Both the position numbers and the translations under genes were made by a program. The notes beneath the pieces were generated by a model. It had not been told where the DNA came from and searched no databases. It saw nothing but the letters and a program-made list of their open reading frames with translations. Of a stretch of 64,000 nucleotides of DNA, positions 1 to 7,280 are shown in pieces. Each line of letters opens with the position of its first letter. Position 1 is the stretch's first letter. Source of the DNA: Paenibacillus sp. FSL K6-0276 (lineage in GTDB: Bacteria > Bacillota > Bacilli > Paenibacillales > Paenibacillaceae); assembly GCF_037977235.1 (NCBI RefSeq), contig NZ_CP150276.1, positions 3,658,001-3,722,000 of the forward strand. The letters run 5' to 3'.

Positions 1-1
1 C

Positions 2-253
2 CTGCTCGTTAAACGTAATGTGTTCCAGCAGATTTCTTTTCCAGATCGGAACCGGGGGGAATGCGTCAAGTTCTGTTCTGATTGTGCTGCACATGGCTTT
101 AAGATTTACGCAGGAAATAAGTATAACTTCGCAGCAATTCGTAGGAAAAACTCAAAAGATCATACCTGGATCGTTAGCGACAAGAAGCTTTTATCCAAAA
201 GTGTTAAAGTTATTAAAGTGAAAAATTTCAAAAAATACGTCACTCGAATCTGA
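2..253 (+). CDS. 3' end of an unrecognised ORF, open at the left edge
   Basis: The frame is open from the first bases of the window to a TGA at 251-253, so it could be the last 83 residues of a gene beginning outside. A GTG at 20 could also start a 77-residue protein, but I see no good ribosome-binding site. The peptide is basic at its end, has two cysteines in an ECVKFCSDC stretch and no motif I recognise. It stops 34 bases before a strong bidirectional terminator, which fits a real gene end. An overlapping ATG frame at 18-221 is equally open, so coding status is uncertain. Confidence 0.3.
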   Translation: MLVKRNVFQQISFPDRNRGECVKFCSDCAAHGFKIYAGNKYNFAAIRRKNSKDHTWIVSDKKLLSKSVKVIKVKNFKKYVTRI

Positions 254-286
254 TACCTACCATTTGCGCGGTAATAACCAAATAAA

Positions 287-340
287 AAAGACTAGATAGC
301 AACATAGCTAGGTGGCTATGAGAATCTAGTCTTTCTTTTT
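287..340. terminator. bidirectional intrinsic terminator
   Basis: An 11-bp stem (AAAGACTAGAT at 287-297 pairing with 324-334) encloses a second small stem (CATAGC/GCTATG, 303-320). T-runs follow on the plus strand (332-342), and the A-run at 284-289 gives one on the minus strand. It ends the left-edge ORF and the minus-strand SLH-GH18 gene, which converge here. Confidence 0.85.
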
Positions 341-1948
341 TTAAAAGGTATAATCGTAAAATTTCTCTGCATTACTTAGGCTAGGCCATATATCTGAACT
401 TTCCCCACCTATATACCAATAAGCGATCCCGGCTAGATTGTTCTTAACGCTTAAATCGTATTTGGCTATTAATGAACGACCATCCTCAATCCAGATCGTG
501 TGCTTTATGGACTGCTTCGAATAGTTGGCAACATATTGTCCTAAAGACTCATTCCATACGGGCTTCATTCCATAGTTACTAATAATCTGATTTTGCTCCG
601 GAAGCGAGATATACTTTGAAGATGAAACCGTGCCATTCTGGTTCAACGTCCAGTCACGATTATATAAAGGCAGTGCCAATATAACCTTATGGCTAGGAAC
701 GACCTTTAGTACTGTATCCACTGCATGTTGATCAAAAGGAATTGAAGCATTTGGCCCTGGAAGCTTACTCCCATCGTAATGCTCATCATAACCCATCATC
801 ACCATATAATTCACTTGCTTACCTAGTGCAGCGTAGTCAAAAGCTTCCGTCCAATCTGTTCCAAGATCGGGAGATACGTCTATCGACAGCGTAGCGTTAA
901 GTGCATGCATCTTCTCAGCTAATAGTGTAATGAACGAGGTCAAATACTCACGATCGTCAGGCGCTACATTTTCAAAATCAATATTTAGTCCATCTAATCC
1001 ATATTTGCTCACTAAAGCTGCTAATTGATCTACTGCCTTATTCCTTGTGGTTGTACTCGACAACATTTGATGAGTCGCTTCTTGATCCGATCGATTACCT
1101 ACCATCGCCCATATTTTCTTATTATTCTTCTTTGCCCATGTGATCAGCGAAGCATCCGTTGAATCCGTTAATGCACCTGATTTTCCAACATAGTACCACC
1201 GTGGTGATATGGTATTGACGTTCGACTTCATAACAGTATTCTCGTATTGTGCCGTCGTTTGACCATATTGCCAGCCAATAATGATATGATCCTCCGGCTC
1301 ATCTTCAAGCTCAGCTGCCCAACTCTCATTTTGCAGCACCCGGTCTATGAGGACGGCTGTTTCCTGTCTAGTTATAGGATCAAAGGGTCGGAAATTCTTG
1401 CTATTATCCCCCTTCATTAATCCTAGATCATTTACAGTAGCAACAGCTGATCTTGCCCAGCTAGCAATTTCATTTCGATCATTGAACGAAGTTAGAGCAG
1501 AAGTATGGTTTGTTTGCTTTAAAGTTTTGGCCATCCATACAGCCGCTTCCTGCCTAGTAACTGCTTTTGCTGGCGCAAAAGTAGTTGCCGACGTGCCGTT
1601 AGCCAGCTCAAGCTGAACAGCTGCATGTATCCAGCCGTAATACCAAGCTTTTTTGGCTACATCTGTATAAGGAGATACTGGACTAACTGCCGGATCAAGC
1701 TTTAGCAGACGGTCAAGAACCGTAATGAATTCCGCTCTAGTGATCGATTGAGTAGGTGAAAAGCATGTCGCCGTTGTGCCAGTTAATATGTTGCGGTGAT
1801 ATAAATCTATGATTTCATTTTTAGCATAACTAGTATCTATTTCCTTAAAAGGCGCCTCATCATCAGCCGATATATGTTGAATAAATATTCCGGCTGCAAG
1901 CACTATAACGATTGTTATGACTGCAAATCTACCAAATCTATTGTTCAC
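341..1948 (-). CDS. S-layer-anchored GH18 family protein
   Basis: Predicted cell-surface glycosidase or peptidoglycan/chitin-type GH18. I place the start at the GTG at 1948, behind a strong CCGAGGAGG site, giving 535 residues; a longer frame adds 32 unconvincing residues. Residues 8-25 form a signal/membrane segment. Three SLH repeats follow (about 33-75, 92-135, 153-200, with the TRAEF/TRQEA motifs), which bind pyruvylated secondary wall polymer. From about 222 comes a GH18 domain of the spore-cortex YaaH/SleL kind: YGLDGLNIDFE, with E326 as presumed acid/base. The first Asp of the usual DxxDxDxE is kept and the second is Asn, common in this subgroup. It lies downstream of the ABC exporter genes on the same strand, with a possible small ORF between. 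Confidence 0.85.
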   Translation of the reverse strand: MNNRFGRFAVITIVIVLAAGIFIQHISADDEAPFKEIDTSYAKNEIIDLYHRNILTGTTATCFSPTQSITRAEFITVLDRLLKLDPAVSPVSPYTDVAKKAWYYGWIHAAVQLELANGTSATTFAPAKAVTRQEAAVWMAKTLKQTNHTSALTSFNDRNEIASWARSAVATVNDLGLMKGDNSKNFRPFDPITRQETAVLIDRVLQNESWAAELEDEPEDHIIIGWQYGQTTAQYENTVMKSNVNTISPRWYYVGKSGALTDSTDASLITWAKKNNKKIWAMVGNRSDQEATHQMLSSTTTRNKAVDQLAALVSKYGLDGLNIDFENVAPDDREYLTSFITLLAEKMHALNATLSIDVSPDLGTDWTEAFDYAALGKQVNYMVMMGYDEHYDGSKLPGPNASIPFDQHAVDTVLKVVPSHKVILALPLYNRDWTLNQNGTVSSSKYISLPEQNQIISNYGMKPVWNESLGQYVANYSKQSIKHTIWIEDGRSLIAKYDLSVKNNLAGIAYWYIGGESSDIWPSLSNAEKFYDYTF

Positions 1949-2103
1949 GAGATGATCCTCCTCGGAGATAATCTTCGAATTATACCAAGGATAGAAGCTA
2001 TAAACATTGCTAAAATATTGGTAGAGTGCGATACCATACCACAAAATGCCAAAGCGAATGAAACTAGAAACGTATCATGGAATCCTGCCAAAGCGAATCC
2101 CAC
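1945..2103 (-). CDS. possible small hydrophobic protein overlapping the GH18 start
   Basis: The gap between the permease stop (2158) and the GH18 start holds an open frame of 70 codons, in frame with the permease after its TAA. Its own TGA overlaps the GH18 GTG start as GTGA, a typical coupling arrangement. The peptide is strongly hydrophobic (segments GTLFFVGFALAGF and LVSFALAFCGMV, then ILAMFIASILGII) and ends basic (RRLSPRRIIS), as in a two- or three-span membrane protein. The start is the weak point. The listed GTG at 2103 gives 52 residues with only a poor GGGTA upstream. A decayed gene remnant is the main alternative. Confidence 0.3.
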   Translation of the reverse strand: MGFALAGFHDTFLVSFALAFCGMVSHSTNILAMFIASILGIIRRLSPRRIIS

Positions 2104-2157
2104 AAAAAATAGGGTACCCAGCAGCCATTTCCTGACTGCGCCGGATACCCCTATGAT

Positions 2158-3759
2158 TTAAAGAGCCCGAAATAAAAGCTCCCCTTTGGACTGAATATAT
2201 CGATACATAGCACCACACACCACTAATATTAGTAATCCAATACCTAACAATACAAGATTACCATTCAGATCAGATAGTAAAAGACTCAACCCAAATGGAA
2301 TCAGTAAGCTTATAAACCCTATCAACATCACCACTAAGACGGATGCGCTTTGTTTGATTACCGATACTTCATTTGTCCACTCCAGTTTAGGTAGCTTCAA
2401 GTTCACGATCACACCTATCATTGCGGTAAGACAAGCATATAAAACTGGAATAACCAGTAATAGCAAGCTTTCCATCCATCCAGTACCTAGGGATATCATG
2501 AGGAGCACACTGCTAACAACCACAATCGGTACGGTAATCGTAAGATTCACTGCGATTTTACTTAGCAATATCGTTAACGTCGGCACAGGTGAGCTTTTTA
2601 AAATCCAAATATTGTTGCCTTCAAGCGAAATAGAACTGGAAGTCGTACAGCTTAAAGTTACAAAAACGGAAACAAACAGTGGAGCCAGTCGATTTAGATA
2701 ATTTGAAAGTTCTGGGATCTCAAGAGTTTGTCCTAGTTGCTCTGTACTAACGAACATTAAGGCGACAGCCATCACAAGTAACATCACCATACCAATACTC
2801 GTATTGAGCACGTATATAGAAGAACTGAAATAGCGGCGCAGCTCTTTTTTGTACAATGTGTACAAGGGTGATGATACTTCAAGCGACTTCATTTGATACT
2901 TATTACTTGAAAAAGAGGTCGTTAGGCCTGTGTGTATCGCTTTATATTTGTTACCAAGCACCGTGGTAAACAGCATAAAAGAAATCAGCGAAATCGCAAT
3001 AAACAATATTAAGGCATCCATCTGAAATGAGCAAACCGCATTTACATACATAAGCGTCAAAGGATACAATTTGTATATTTGATCAGCGATTTGTGTGCTC
3101 ATATCCGCTAGTAACTGTGGGTTGTTTCCATTTAATTGACCTGAACCAACAATGATAGCGATAATTACAACAAAAGTTAGAATGAGGGTCAGTATACGGC
3201 TTCCTTTAAATCTTGAGGAAATCCAGCTGATCAGGGCACCTATAATTGTTGCAGCTATGATCGGCACTAATGGAATAAATAACAGTGTAATCAAAAAATA
3301 CAAATAATATAATACGCCAGGATTCACCTTTATAGCATAAACAATACCTGCAGGTATCATCACCATCAAAGAGAAGAACAGGTTTAACACATAAAGCTGA
3401 GCCACTCGACTTGCTACAATATGACTCGTTTTGATTGGCAGTGACATTACGAGATCGTAGTCTTTGGAGCCAAATAATACACCACTTGCCTTATAGATCG
3501 TTGTAAAAAATCCGATTAAGCAAGTAACAGCCATCATTATCGCAAGCAGCAGCTCTGGCCGGCCTATTTGTTCAAGGGTATCTGCTATCATGAAGCTATA
3601 ACCAAATGAAACCACAGCCATCATAACAATTCCAATTAGGATACCGATGCTCAGCCAAAGCATTTTTCGTCTTTCTTTCACATCTCGTGTGTGTAAAGCT
3701 TTATTTAACCCAAAGGAAGAGATCAACTGAATCTTCGTCAATCTCCAGATATTAATCAT
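2158..3759 (-). CDS. ABC exporter permease (ABC-2 type, about 12 spans)
   Basis: 533-residue integral membrane protein rich in long hydrophobic segments spread along its length (for example about 33-55, 73-95, 119-142, 147-180, 186-205, 248-268, then a second half of six). This resembles the putative ABC_tran_2 exporter permeases of Firmicutes. It overlaps the upstream ATPase gene by 8 bp, so the two are translated together and should form one transporter. The substrate cannot be read from sequence; relatives include lipid, peptide and antibiotic exporters. The C-terminus (YIQSKGELLFRAL) looks natural for the family, although the frame beyond the stop stays open. Confidence 0.8.
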   Translation of the reverse strand: MINIWRLTKIQLISSFGLNKALHTRDVKERRKMLWLSIGILIGIVMMAVVSFGYSFMIADTLEQIGRPELLLAIMMAVTCLIGFFTTIYKASGVLFGSKDYDLVMSLPIKTSHIVASRVAQLYVLNLFFSLMVMIPAGIVYAIKVNPGVLYYLYFLITLLFIPLVPIIAATIIGALISWISSRFKGSRILTLILTFVVIIAIIVGSGQLNGNNPQLLADMSTQIADQIYKLYPLTLMYVNAVCSFQMDALILFIAISLISFMLFTTVLGNKYKAIHTGLTTSFSSNKYQMKSLEVSSPLYTLYKKELRRYFSSSIYVLNTSIGMVMLLVMAVALMFVSTEQLGQTLEIPELSNYLNRLAPLFVSVFVTLSCTTSSSISLEGNNIWILKSSPVPTLTILLSKIAVNLTITVPIVVVSSVLLMISLGTGWMESLLLLVIPVLYACLTAMIGVIVNLKLPKLEWTNEVSVIKQSASVLVVMLIGFISLLIPFGLSLLLSDLNGNLVLLGIGLLILVVCGAMYRYIQSKGELLFRAL

Positions 3760-4465
3760 GCTTAATCAACTCCAAAAATACATCTTCAAGGCTACTGTCA
3801 CCCTTCACCTCTTCTGTTTTCCCATGAGTAATCAATTCTCCCGCTTTGATAATGGCAATCTTATTGCAGAGCTTCTCGGCCACATCCAGTACATGCGTCG
3901 AAAAAAAGATCGCACTGCCCTGACTGCAAATCTCCGTCATGATTCTTTTAAGGGTGTGTGCCGCTTTTGGATCAAGTCCCACAAAAGGCTCATCCAGAAC
4001 TAACAGCTTCGGTTTATGTATGAGCGCTGAGATGATCGCGAGTTTCTGTTTCATACCATGAGAATACGAGGAGATTAAATCCCCCAAATGAGATGTAATC
4101 TCAAATTCTTCGCCATATTTCTTAATCAATAACTCCCGATCCGCTTTCGATACGCTAAAAAGATCACCAATAAAATTCAAGTACTGAATGCCAGTCAGAT
4201 GGTCGTATAGATCTGGATTATCCGGAATATACGCAGTGATCGATTTGCAGGCTAAAGGATCTTTTTTGATGGAATGACCACCAATCTCGATGTCCCCCTC
4301 CTCAAAATCAAGAACACCTACTACTGCCCGAATTGTCGTTGTTTTCCCCGCGCCGTTATGACCGATAAAGCCATAAATATCGCCTTTCTCGACTATTAAA
4401 TTCAAGTCATTCACTGCCTTCTTACCGCCCTTATAGCTCTTGGTAAAATGCTTTATTGTCAACAT
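3752..4465 (-). CDS. ABC transporter ATP-binding protein
   Basis: 237-residue nucleotide-binding subunit partnering the permease at 2158-3759. Walker A GHNGAGKTT lies near residues 36-44. The signature is the unusual SYSHGMKQKL in place of LSGGQ. Walker B is LLVLDEPFVGLD and the H-loop lies in FSTHVLD. The SxGMKQ signature is typical of ABC-2 type exporters of the CcmA/YhaQ/BcrA kind. It starts at ATG 4465 after GGGAGTGGGG. Upstream lies the IS element, so its promoter must sit in the roughly 155 bp before 4621. Confidence 0.88.
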   Translation of the reverse strand: MLTIKHFTKSYKGGKKAVNDLNLIVEKGDIYGFIGHNGAGKTTTIRAVVGVLDFEEGDIEIGGHSIKKDPLACKSITAYIPDNPDLYDHLTGIQYLNFIGDLFSVSKADRELLIKKYGEEFEITSHLGDLISSYSHGMKQKLAIISALIHKPKLLVLDEPFVGLDPKAAHTLKRIMTEICSQGSAIFFSTHVLDVAEKLCNKIAIIKAGELITHGKTEEVKGDSSLEDVFLELIKHD

Positions 4466-4620
4466 TTCCCCACTCCCTTTCCGTTCGTATTAGAAACTTT
4501 CATCATGACAAACATACCGATTCATACGTTGTTAGGATAGTTTTACTATAGTACGTTTATCTTGTCCATAATGTTCATTACCTCATTTAAATAAATTTCT
4601 CTATATAAAAAAACGAAAAA
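4466..4620. other. promoter region of the exporter operon and U-tract of the original spo0M terminator
   Basis: This stretch between the exporter operon and the IS is AT-rich. Positions 4607-4620 are an A-run on the plus strand. On the minus strand it reads TTTTTTCGTTTTTTT and immediately follows the hairpin at 4621-4639, so it supplies the U-tract of a rho-independent terminator. I see no gene here. Confidence 0.6.
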
Positions 4621-4639
4621 AGAGGGGTTCCCCCCTCTC
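4621..4639. repeat. left 19-bp target duplication: terminator hairpin copy 1
   Basis: AGAGGGGTTCCCCCCTCTC occurs exactly here and again at 6199-6217, bracketing the IS element. It is itself a palindrome and, read on the minus strand, forms an AGAGGGG/CCCCTCT stem. This copy keeps the T-run and should terminate minus-strand transcription leaving the transposase. Confidence 0.85.
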
Positions 4640-4724
4640 CAGAGTGTCGAGAAACCCAGGTCATTTTACGACCGCGGGTTTCTTTTTAGGTTCTGGCATA
4701 AGTAGAATCGGAAAAGGGAGGGGG

Positions 4725-5498
4725 TTACCCCCTCTGTTCCAGGCGATCCAGGTGGATCGCCATCTTCTTCATGTTCTGCACGGCTGCCGTCATCAGTGCC
4801 TGTTCTCTGACATTCGGAAGTCCGCGCAACCGGCAATAGCGAAACCCATGGAGCTCTTTAGCATCCGCGAAGCTTCGCTCAATCGTCTCTTTTCGTTTGC
4901 GGTACAGTTGCTTGCCCGACTTACTGAGTCGGTTATTCCGCACCCATTCCTTGCTGTCCTCCCAGACGTGCCGGGTCACCACCTTTCGGTGATTTCGGGA
5001 CTGAGTGCATTGGTCCAGCAATGGGCAACTCTTACAATGGTCCGGATCAGAAGCATACTGCCGGTAACCCTTTCGGTCTGTGGTCCGGTAATTCAGTTCA
5101 TGACTGGCTGGACAAACATACAAATTTCGCTCGGCATCAAAGGTGAACTTCCATTTCGGAAACAATCCTTGCTTGGGATGAAATCTCCGGTGTGCAATCA
5201 CCGCAAAAATCTTTCGGCTTTGTAATCCTCGACAAATCGGTGTGGTTAAGTAACCTGAATCGAGCGCAACGGCTTCAATCTTAAATCCAAAACGTTCTTG
5301 CTGACGGTCTAAACGCGACAAATATGGCACGGAATCATGAACATTGCCGGGCGTTACATGTACATCGGTAATGAGATTGTATTTGGTATCTACGGTACGG
5401 TGATCTAGATAAAAGAAGCCCTCCGGTTTGCCATCCCGGATCATATATCCACTATCTGGGTCGGTCTTGCTCACTTTAATCTCTTTCTCCTCGTTCAC
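4725..5498 (-). CDS. IS1182-type transposase, C-terminal frame
   Basis: Downstream part of a DDE transposase, open from the frameshift region at about 5519 and with an internal GTG at 5498. It carries the second catalytic Asp in ALDSGY and the final Glu in RKETIERSFADAKELHG, a CxxC-type knuckle (C-P.. and C-KSC..C) in the middle, and the usual C-terminal helix. Without the N-terminal frame it lacks the first Asp and cannot catalyse transposition. It lies in the -1 frame relative to the upstream ORF, so a full protein needs a -1 slip or restoration of one A in the run at 5520-5525. Confidence 0.85.
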   Translation of the reverse strand: MNEEKEIKVSKTDPDSGYMIRDGKPEGFFYLDHRTVDTKYNLITDVHVTPGNVHDSVPYLSRLDRQQERFGFKIEAVALDSGYLTTPICRGLQSRKIFAVIAHRRFHPKQGLFPKWKFTFDAERNLYVCPASHELNYRTTDRKGYRQYASDPDHCKSCPLLDQCTQSRNHRKVVTRHVWEDSKEWVRNNRLSKSGKQLYRKRKETIERSFADAKELHGFRYCRLRGLPNVREQALMTAAVQNMKKMAIHLDRLEQRG

Positions 5499-5512
5499 TT
5501 CCTCTCTTGGTT

Positions 5513-6085
5513 TCAGGGCTTTTTTCCATGCTCTTTCCGGTCTTCGGCCACAGCAGCGTTGAGTTCATTCACGTAATCTTTGGTGTTCTGCAGTACTTGT
5601 TGTTTGGTGTACTGGTGTTTATTCGCATTTGCTTTTACATGGGTTGAGTCGGTCACGAGAACCCGTCCACCGACCATCCGGTGCGAAATAGCCTGAAGAA
5701 CAATCTCATCGAAAATGTCCTGAAAAATGTTCGTATCTTTAAATCGGGTTCGCCGGTTCCAACTAATAGTCGTATGGTCTGGAACCTTGTCGGTTAATCC
5801 CAGTCCTAAAAACCAGCGGTACGCCAAATTGGTTTGGATCTCTCGCTCCAATTGACGTTCGGAACGAATGCCGTAAAAGTATCCAAGAAAAATCATCTTA
5901 AATAAGATAACTGGATCAACAGCAGGACGTCCGTTATCTGCGCAGTACAACGGCCTAACTTTTTCATCGATAAAGGAAAAATCAATATACTTATCTACTT
6001 TTCGTAGCAAATGATCTTGAGGAACTAAATCTTCGATAGAGACAAACTCGTACGCTTGTTGTTTTTCTCGGTTGGAACGCAACAT
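5513..6085 (-). CDS. IS1182-type transposase, N-terminal frame
   Basis: Upstream part of the transposase, about 190 residues from ATG 6085 (GGATGGTG six bases before it); an ATG at 6097 is possible but lacks a site. It holds the N-terminal DNA-binding DUF772-like region (DNGRPAVDPVILFKMIFLGY...) and the first catalytic Asp in VLVTDSTHVKA. It ends in GKKP-stop just after the run A AAA AAG at 5525-5519. The next frame continues the same protein as ALKPREEVNEEKE, so the two ORFs are one gene interrupted by a single frame change. Confidence 0.85.
   Translation of the reverse strand: MLRSNREKQQAYEFVSIEDLVPQDHLLRKVDKYIDFSFIDEKVRPLYCADNGRPAVDPVILFKMIFLGYFYGIRSERQLEREIQTNLAYRWFLGLGLTDKVPDHTTISWNRRTRFKDTNIFQDIFDEIVLQAISHRMVGGRVLVTDSTHVKANANKHQYTKQQVLQNTKDYVNELNAAVAEDRKEHGKKP
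5519..5525 (-). other. A6G slippery heptamer at the transposase frame change
   Basis: On the minus strand the junction reads GG A AAA AAG CCC TGA. A_AAA_AAG in this phasing is a classic -1 slip site, and a -1 slip exactly joins the two transposase frames. Loss of one A from an A7 run, or a sequencing error in the homopolymer, would give the same picture. Confidence 0.5.
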
Positions 6086-6170
6086 ACAAATCACCATCCG
6101 TTCTATAAATAGTTACCTATATTATACAACATTAACGCGGTGCCGTGTAAAATTATTAAGACATAAAGAA

Positions 6171-6195
6171 GGCTGTCGAGACTTTCTCGACAGCC
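6171..6195. repeat. perfect hairpin at the IS right end
   Basis: GGCTGTCGAGA and TCTCGACAGCC form an 11-bp stem around a 3-base loop just inside the right inverted repeat, upstream of the transposase start. Such end hairpins can mask transposase translation on transcripts entering from outside, here from spo0M. Confidence 0.6.
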
Positions 6196-6198
6196 TGA

Positions 6199-6217
6199 AG
6201 AGGGGTTCCCCCCTCTC
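6199..6217. repeat. right 19-bp target duplication: terminator hairpin copy 2
   Basis: Exact second copy of the sequence at 4621-4639. For spo0M transcripts it still forms the GC-rich stem, but the T-run that should follow was displaced by the IS and the next bases are TCAGGCTGTC. Termination here should be weakened unless the IS-end hairpin helps. Confidence 0.85.
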
Positions 6218-6243
6218 TTATATAGTCCTCTTACTCCATTCGT

Positions 6244-7023
6244 TTATACGTACTTATGAATCGTTTCGAGCAGTTGATCAGCAACATAGTTAACTCCGTA
6301 AGCAAGTTGATTGTGGTCGAAGCGCATTTTTACAAAACTCTCATCCGAGTCAAGCGCATCAGCGAACAAACCAGCTAACCCACGTGCCCTACGATCGATC
6401 TGCAGTAGCAATTCAATACCGTACTCATCTGGAAAGAAAACGATTTCTAATTCATCTAGTTGATTCCGGAACTGTGAGGGAGGTATGAATTCAAATTCTT
6501 GAACAAAATCTAAGCCATTAATCTTGCCATAACGTGGCGCGTATTCACAAGTCACTTCGCGAATACGGAACCCCAGCTGATTCATTGCATCCAGAATAAT
6601 TGCGGAATTCGGGTGAGGGCCTACTTGAAGATGATCCTGATCCTTTGGATCAATTGCCTCTTTAATATCAAGTCCGGTTTGAATCCAAACCGGCGTTCTT
6701 CCTATCGTCACTGGCGTTATTAGCGGAAGCTGGAATGAGACGGGGAACTCATAGACCTGCTCCGCCTCTACTGTAAATTTACTAGCTAACAGGATCTTGG
6801 ACACCGTTGCTTCCACTTCCATCTTCTTATCGTTTAGCTCTTTCAAGTAACGCGTCTTAACGAATGCATAGACGTCATCGACCTGCTGATCCACACGACC
6901 ACCTTGAATTCGGACAACACCACTGATCGTATCACCAGCGTTCACAACATCTTGATGGAGCATGAGATCTACCTTAGCCGCGCCAATTCCGGCACTCGCG
7001 AGCATCCGTTTAAACATTGACAT
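6244..7023 (-). CDS. spo0M: sporulation-control protein Spo0M-like
   Basis: 259 residues, matching the length of Bacillus Spo0M (arrestin-like fold, cytoplasmic, affects Spo0A-dependent events and cell shape). The N-terminus MSMFKRMLASAGIGAAKVD closely follows the family pattern. The middle has the arrestin-type beta sandwich with SFQLPL and VWIQTGLDI. I start at ATG 7023, 11 bases after GGGAGGG; a longer frame to 7125 runs through the promoter and is rejected. It is expressed alone from an ECF-type promoter at 7063-7088. Its natural terminator hairpin, just downstream at 6199-6217, was the landing site of the IS. Confidence 0.9.
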   Translation of the reverse strand: MSMFKRMLASAGIGAAKVDLMLHQDVVNAGDTISGVVRIQGGRVDQQVDDVYAFVKTRYLKELNDKKMEVEATVSKILLASKFTVEAEQVYEFPVSFQLPLITPVTIGRTPVWIQTGLDIKEAIDPKDQDHLQVGPHPNSAIILDAMNQLGFRIREVTCEYAPRYGKINGLDFVQEFEFIPPSQFRNQLDELEIVFFPDEYGIELLLQIDRRARGLAGLFADALDSDESFVKMRFDHNQLAYGVNYVADQLLETIHKYV

Positions 7024-7062
7024 TGTATTGAATTCCCTCCCTAATATTTGCATAATTAAGGA

Positions 7063-7088
7063 TACGAAGTGAACCACCTGAGGTTTCA
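7063..7088 (-). promoter_or_regulatory. ECF (sigma-W-like) promoter of spo0M
   Basis: On the minus strand TGAAAC (7088-7083), a 16-base spacer, then CGTA (7066-7063). This matches the sigma-W consensus TGAAAC-N16-CGTA exactly and places a start site about 30 bases before the spo0M ATG. B. subtilis spo0M is known to be sigma-W dependent, so conservation is plausible. Confidence 0.75.
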
Positions 7089-7142
7089 TTTTTTGGACAG
7101 TAAATGCCATGTTACTGACAACCAAACATAAACGCCTTCGGC

Positions 7143-7156
7143 GTCCTTATAAGGAC
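7143..7156. repeat. 14-bp perfect palindrome upstream of spo0M
   Basis: GTCCTTATAAGGAC is fully self-complementary and adjoins a second small inverted repeat GCCTTCGGC (7134-7142 region). It lies about 55 bases upstream of the ECF promoter. It may be an operator or only a structural repeat. Confidence 0.35.
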
Positions 7157-7228
7157 GGTAAGTGTATAAGCGAGAAATATAAGACATAAAGTATAGGTGC
7201 ATAACTTATACTTTCTTATATTTTAAAA

Positions 7229-7268
7229 AAAGCATCCACACCCAAAATGGGGTCGATGCTTCTTTTTA
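7229..7268 (-). terminator. intrinsic terminator of the heterodimeric ABC exporter operon
   Basis: On the minus strand AAGCATC (7261-7255) pairs with GATGCTT (7236-7230), with an inner ACCCC/GGGT stem, followed by a run of seven Ts. It starts about 15 bases after the stop of the gene ending at 7281. Confidence 0.8.
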
Positions 7269-7280
7269 TAATCACAAAGC

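Larger units (their letters stand above)
4640..6197 (-). mobile_element. IS1182-type insertion sequence, 1558 bp
   Basis: The element is bounded by imperfect inverted repeats. The left end starts CAGAGTGTCGAGAAA (4640-4654) and the right end read inward is CAGGCTGTCGAGAAA (6197-6183), 13 of 15 identical. It is flanked by a 19-bp exact duplication that is the terminator hairpin of spo0M. The right end has a perfect 11-bp hairpin (6171-6195). The left end has a GAAACCC/GGGTTTC hairpin (4651-4682) followed by Ts on the plus strand, so outside transcripts may be blocked at both ends. It carries a DDE transposase split into two frames at an A6G run. The family call rests on transposase style and motifs. 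Confidence 0.85.

Noticed and set aside
18..221. 67-codon ATG frame at the left edge
   Set aside because: It overlaps another open frame that reaches the edge; composition is unconvincing and it was kept only as an alternative.
4644..5225. 193-codon plus-strand frame across the IS
   Set aside because: It lies antisense to the C-terminal transposase frame, has no family resemblance and starts inside the IS end.
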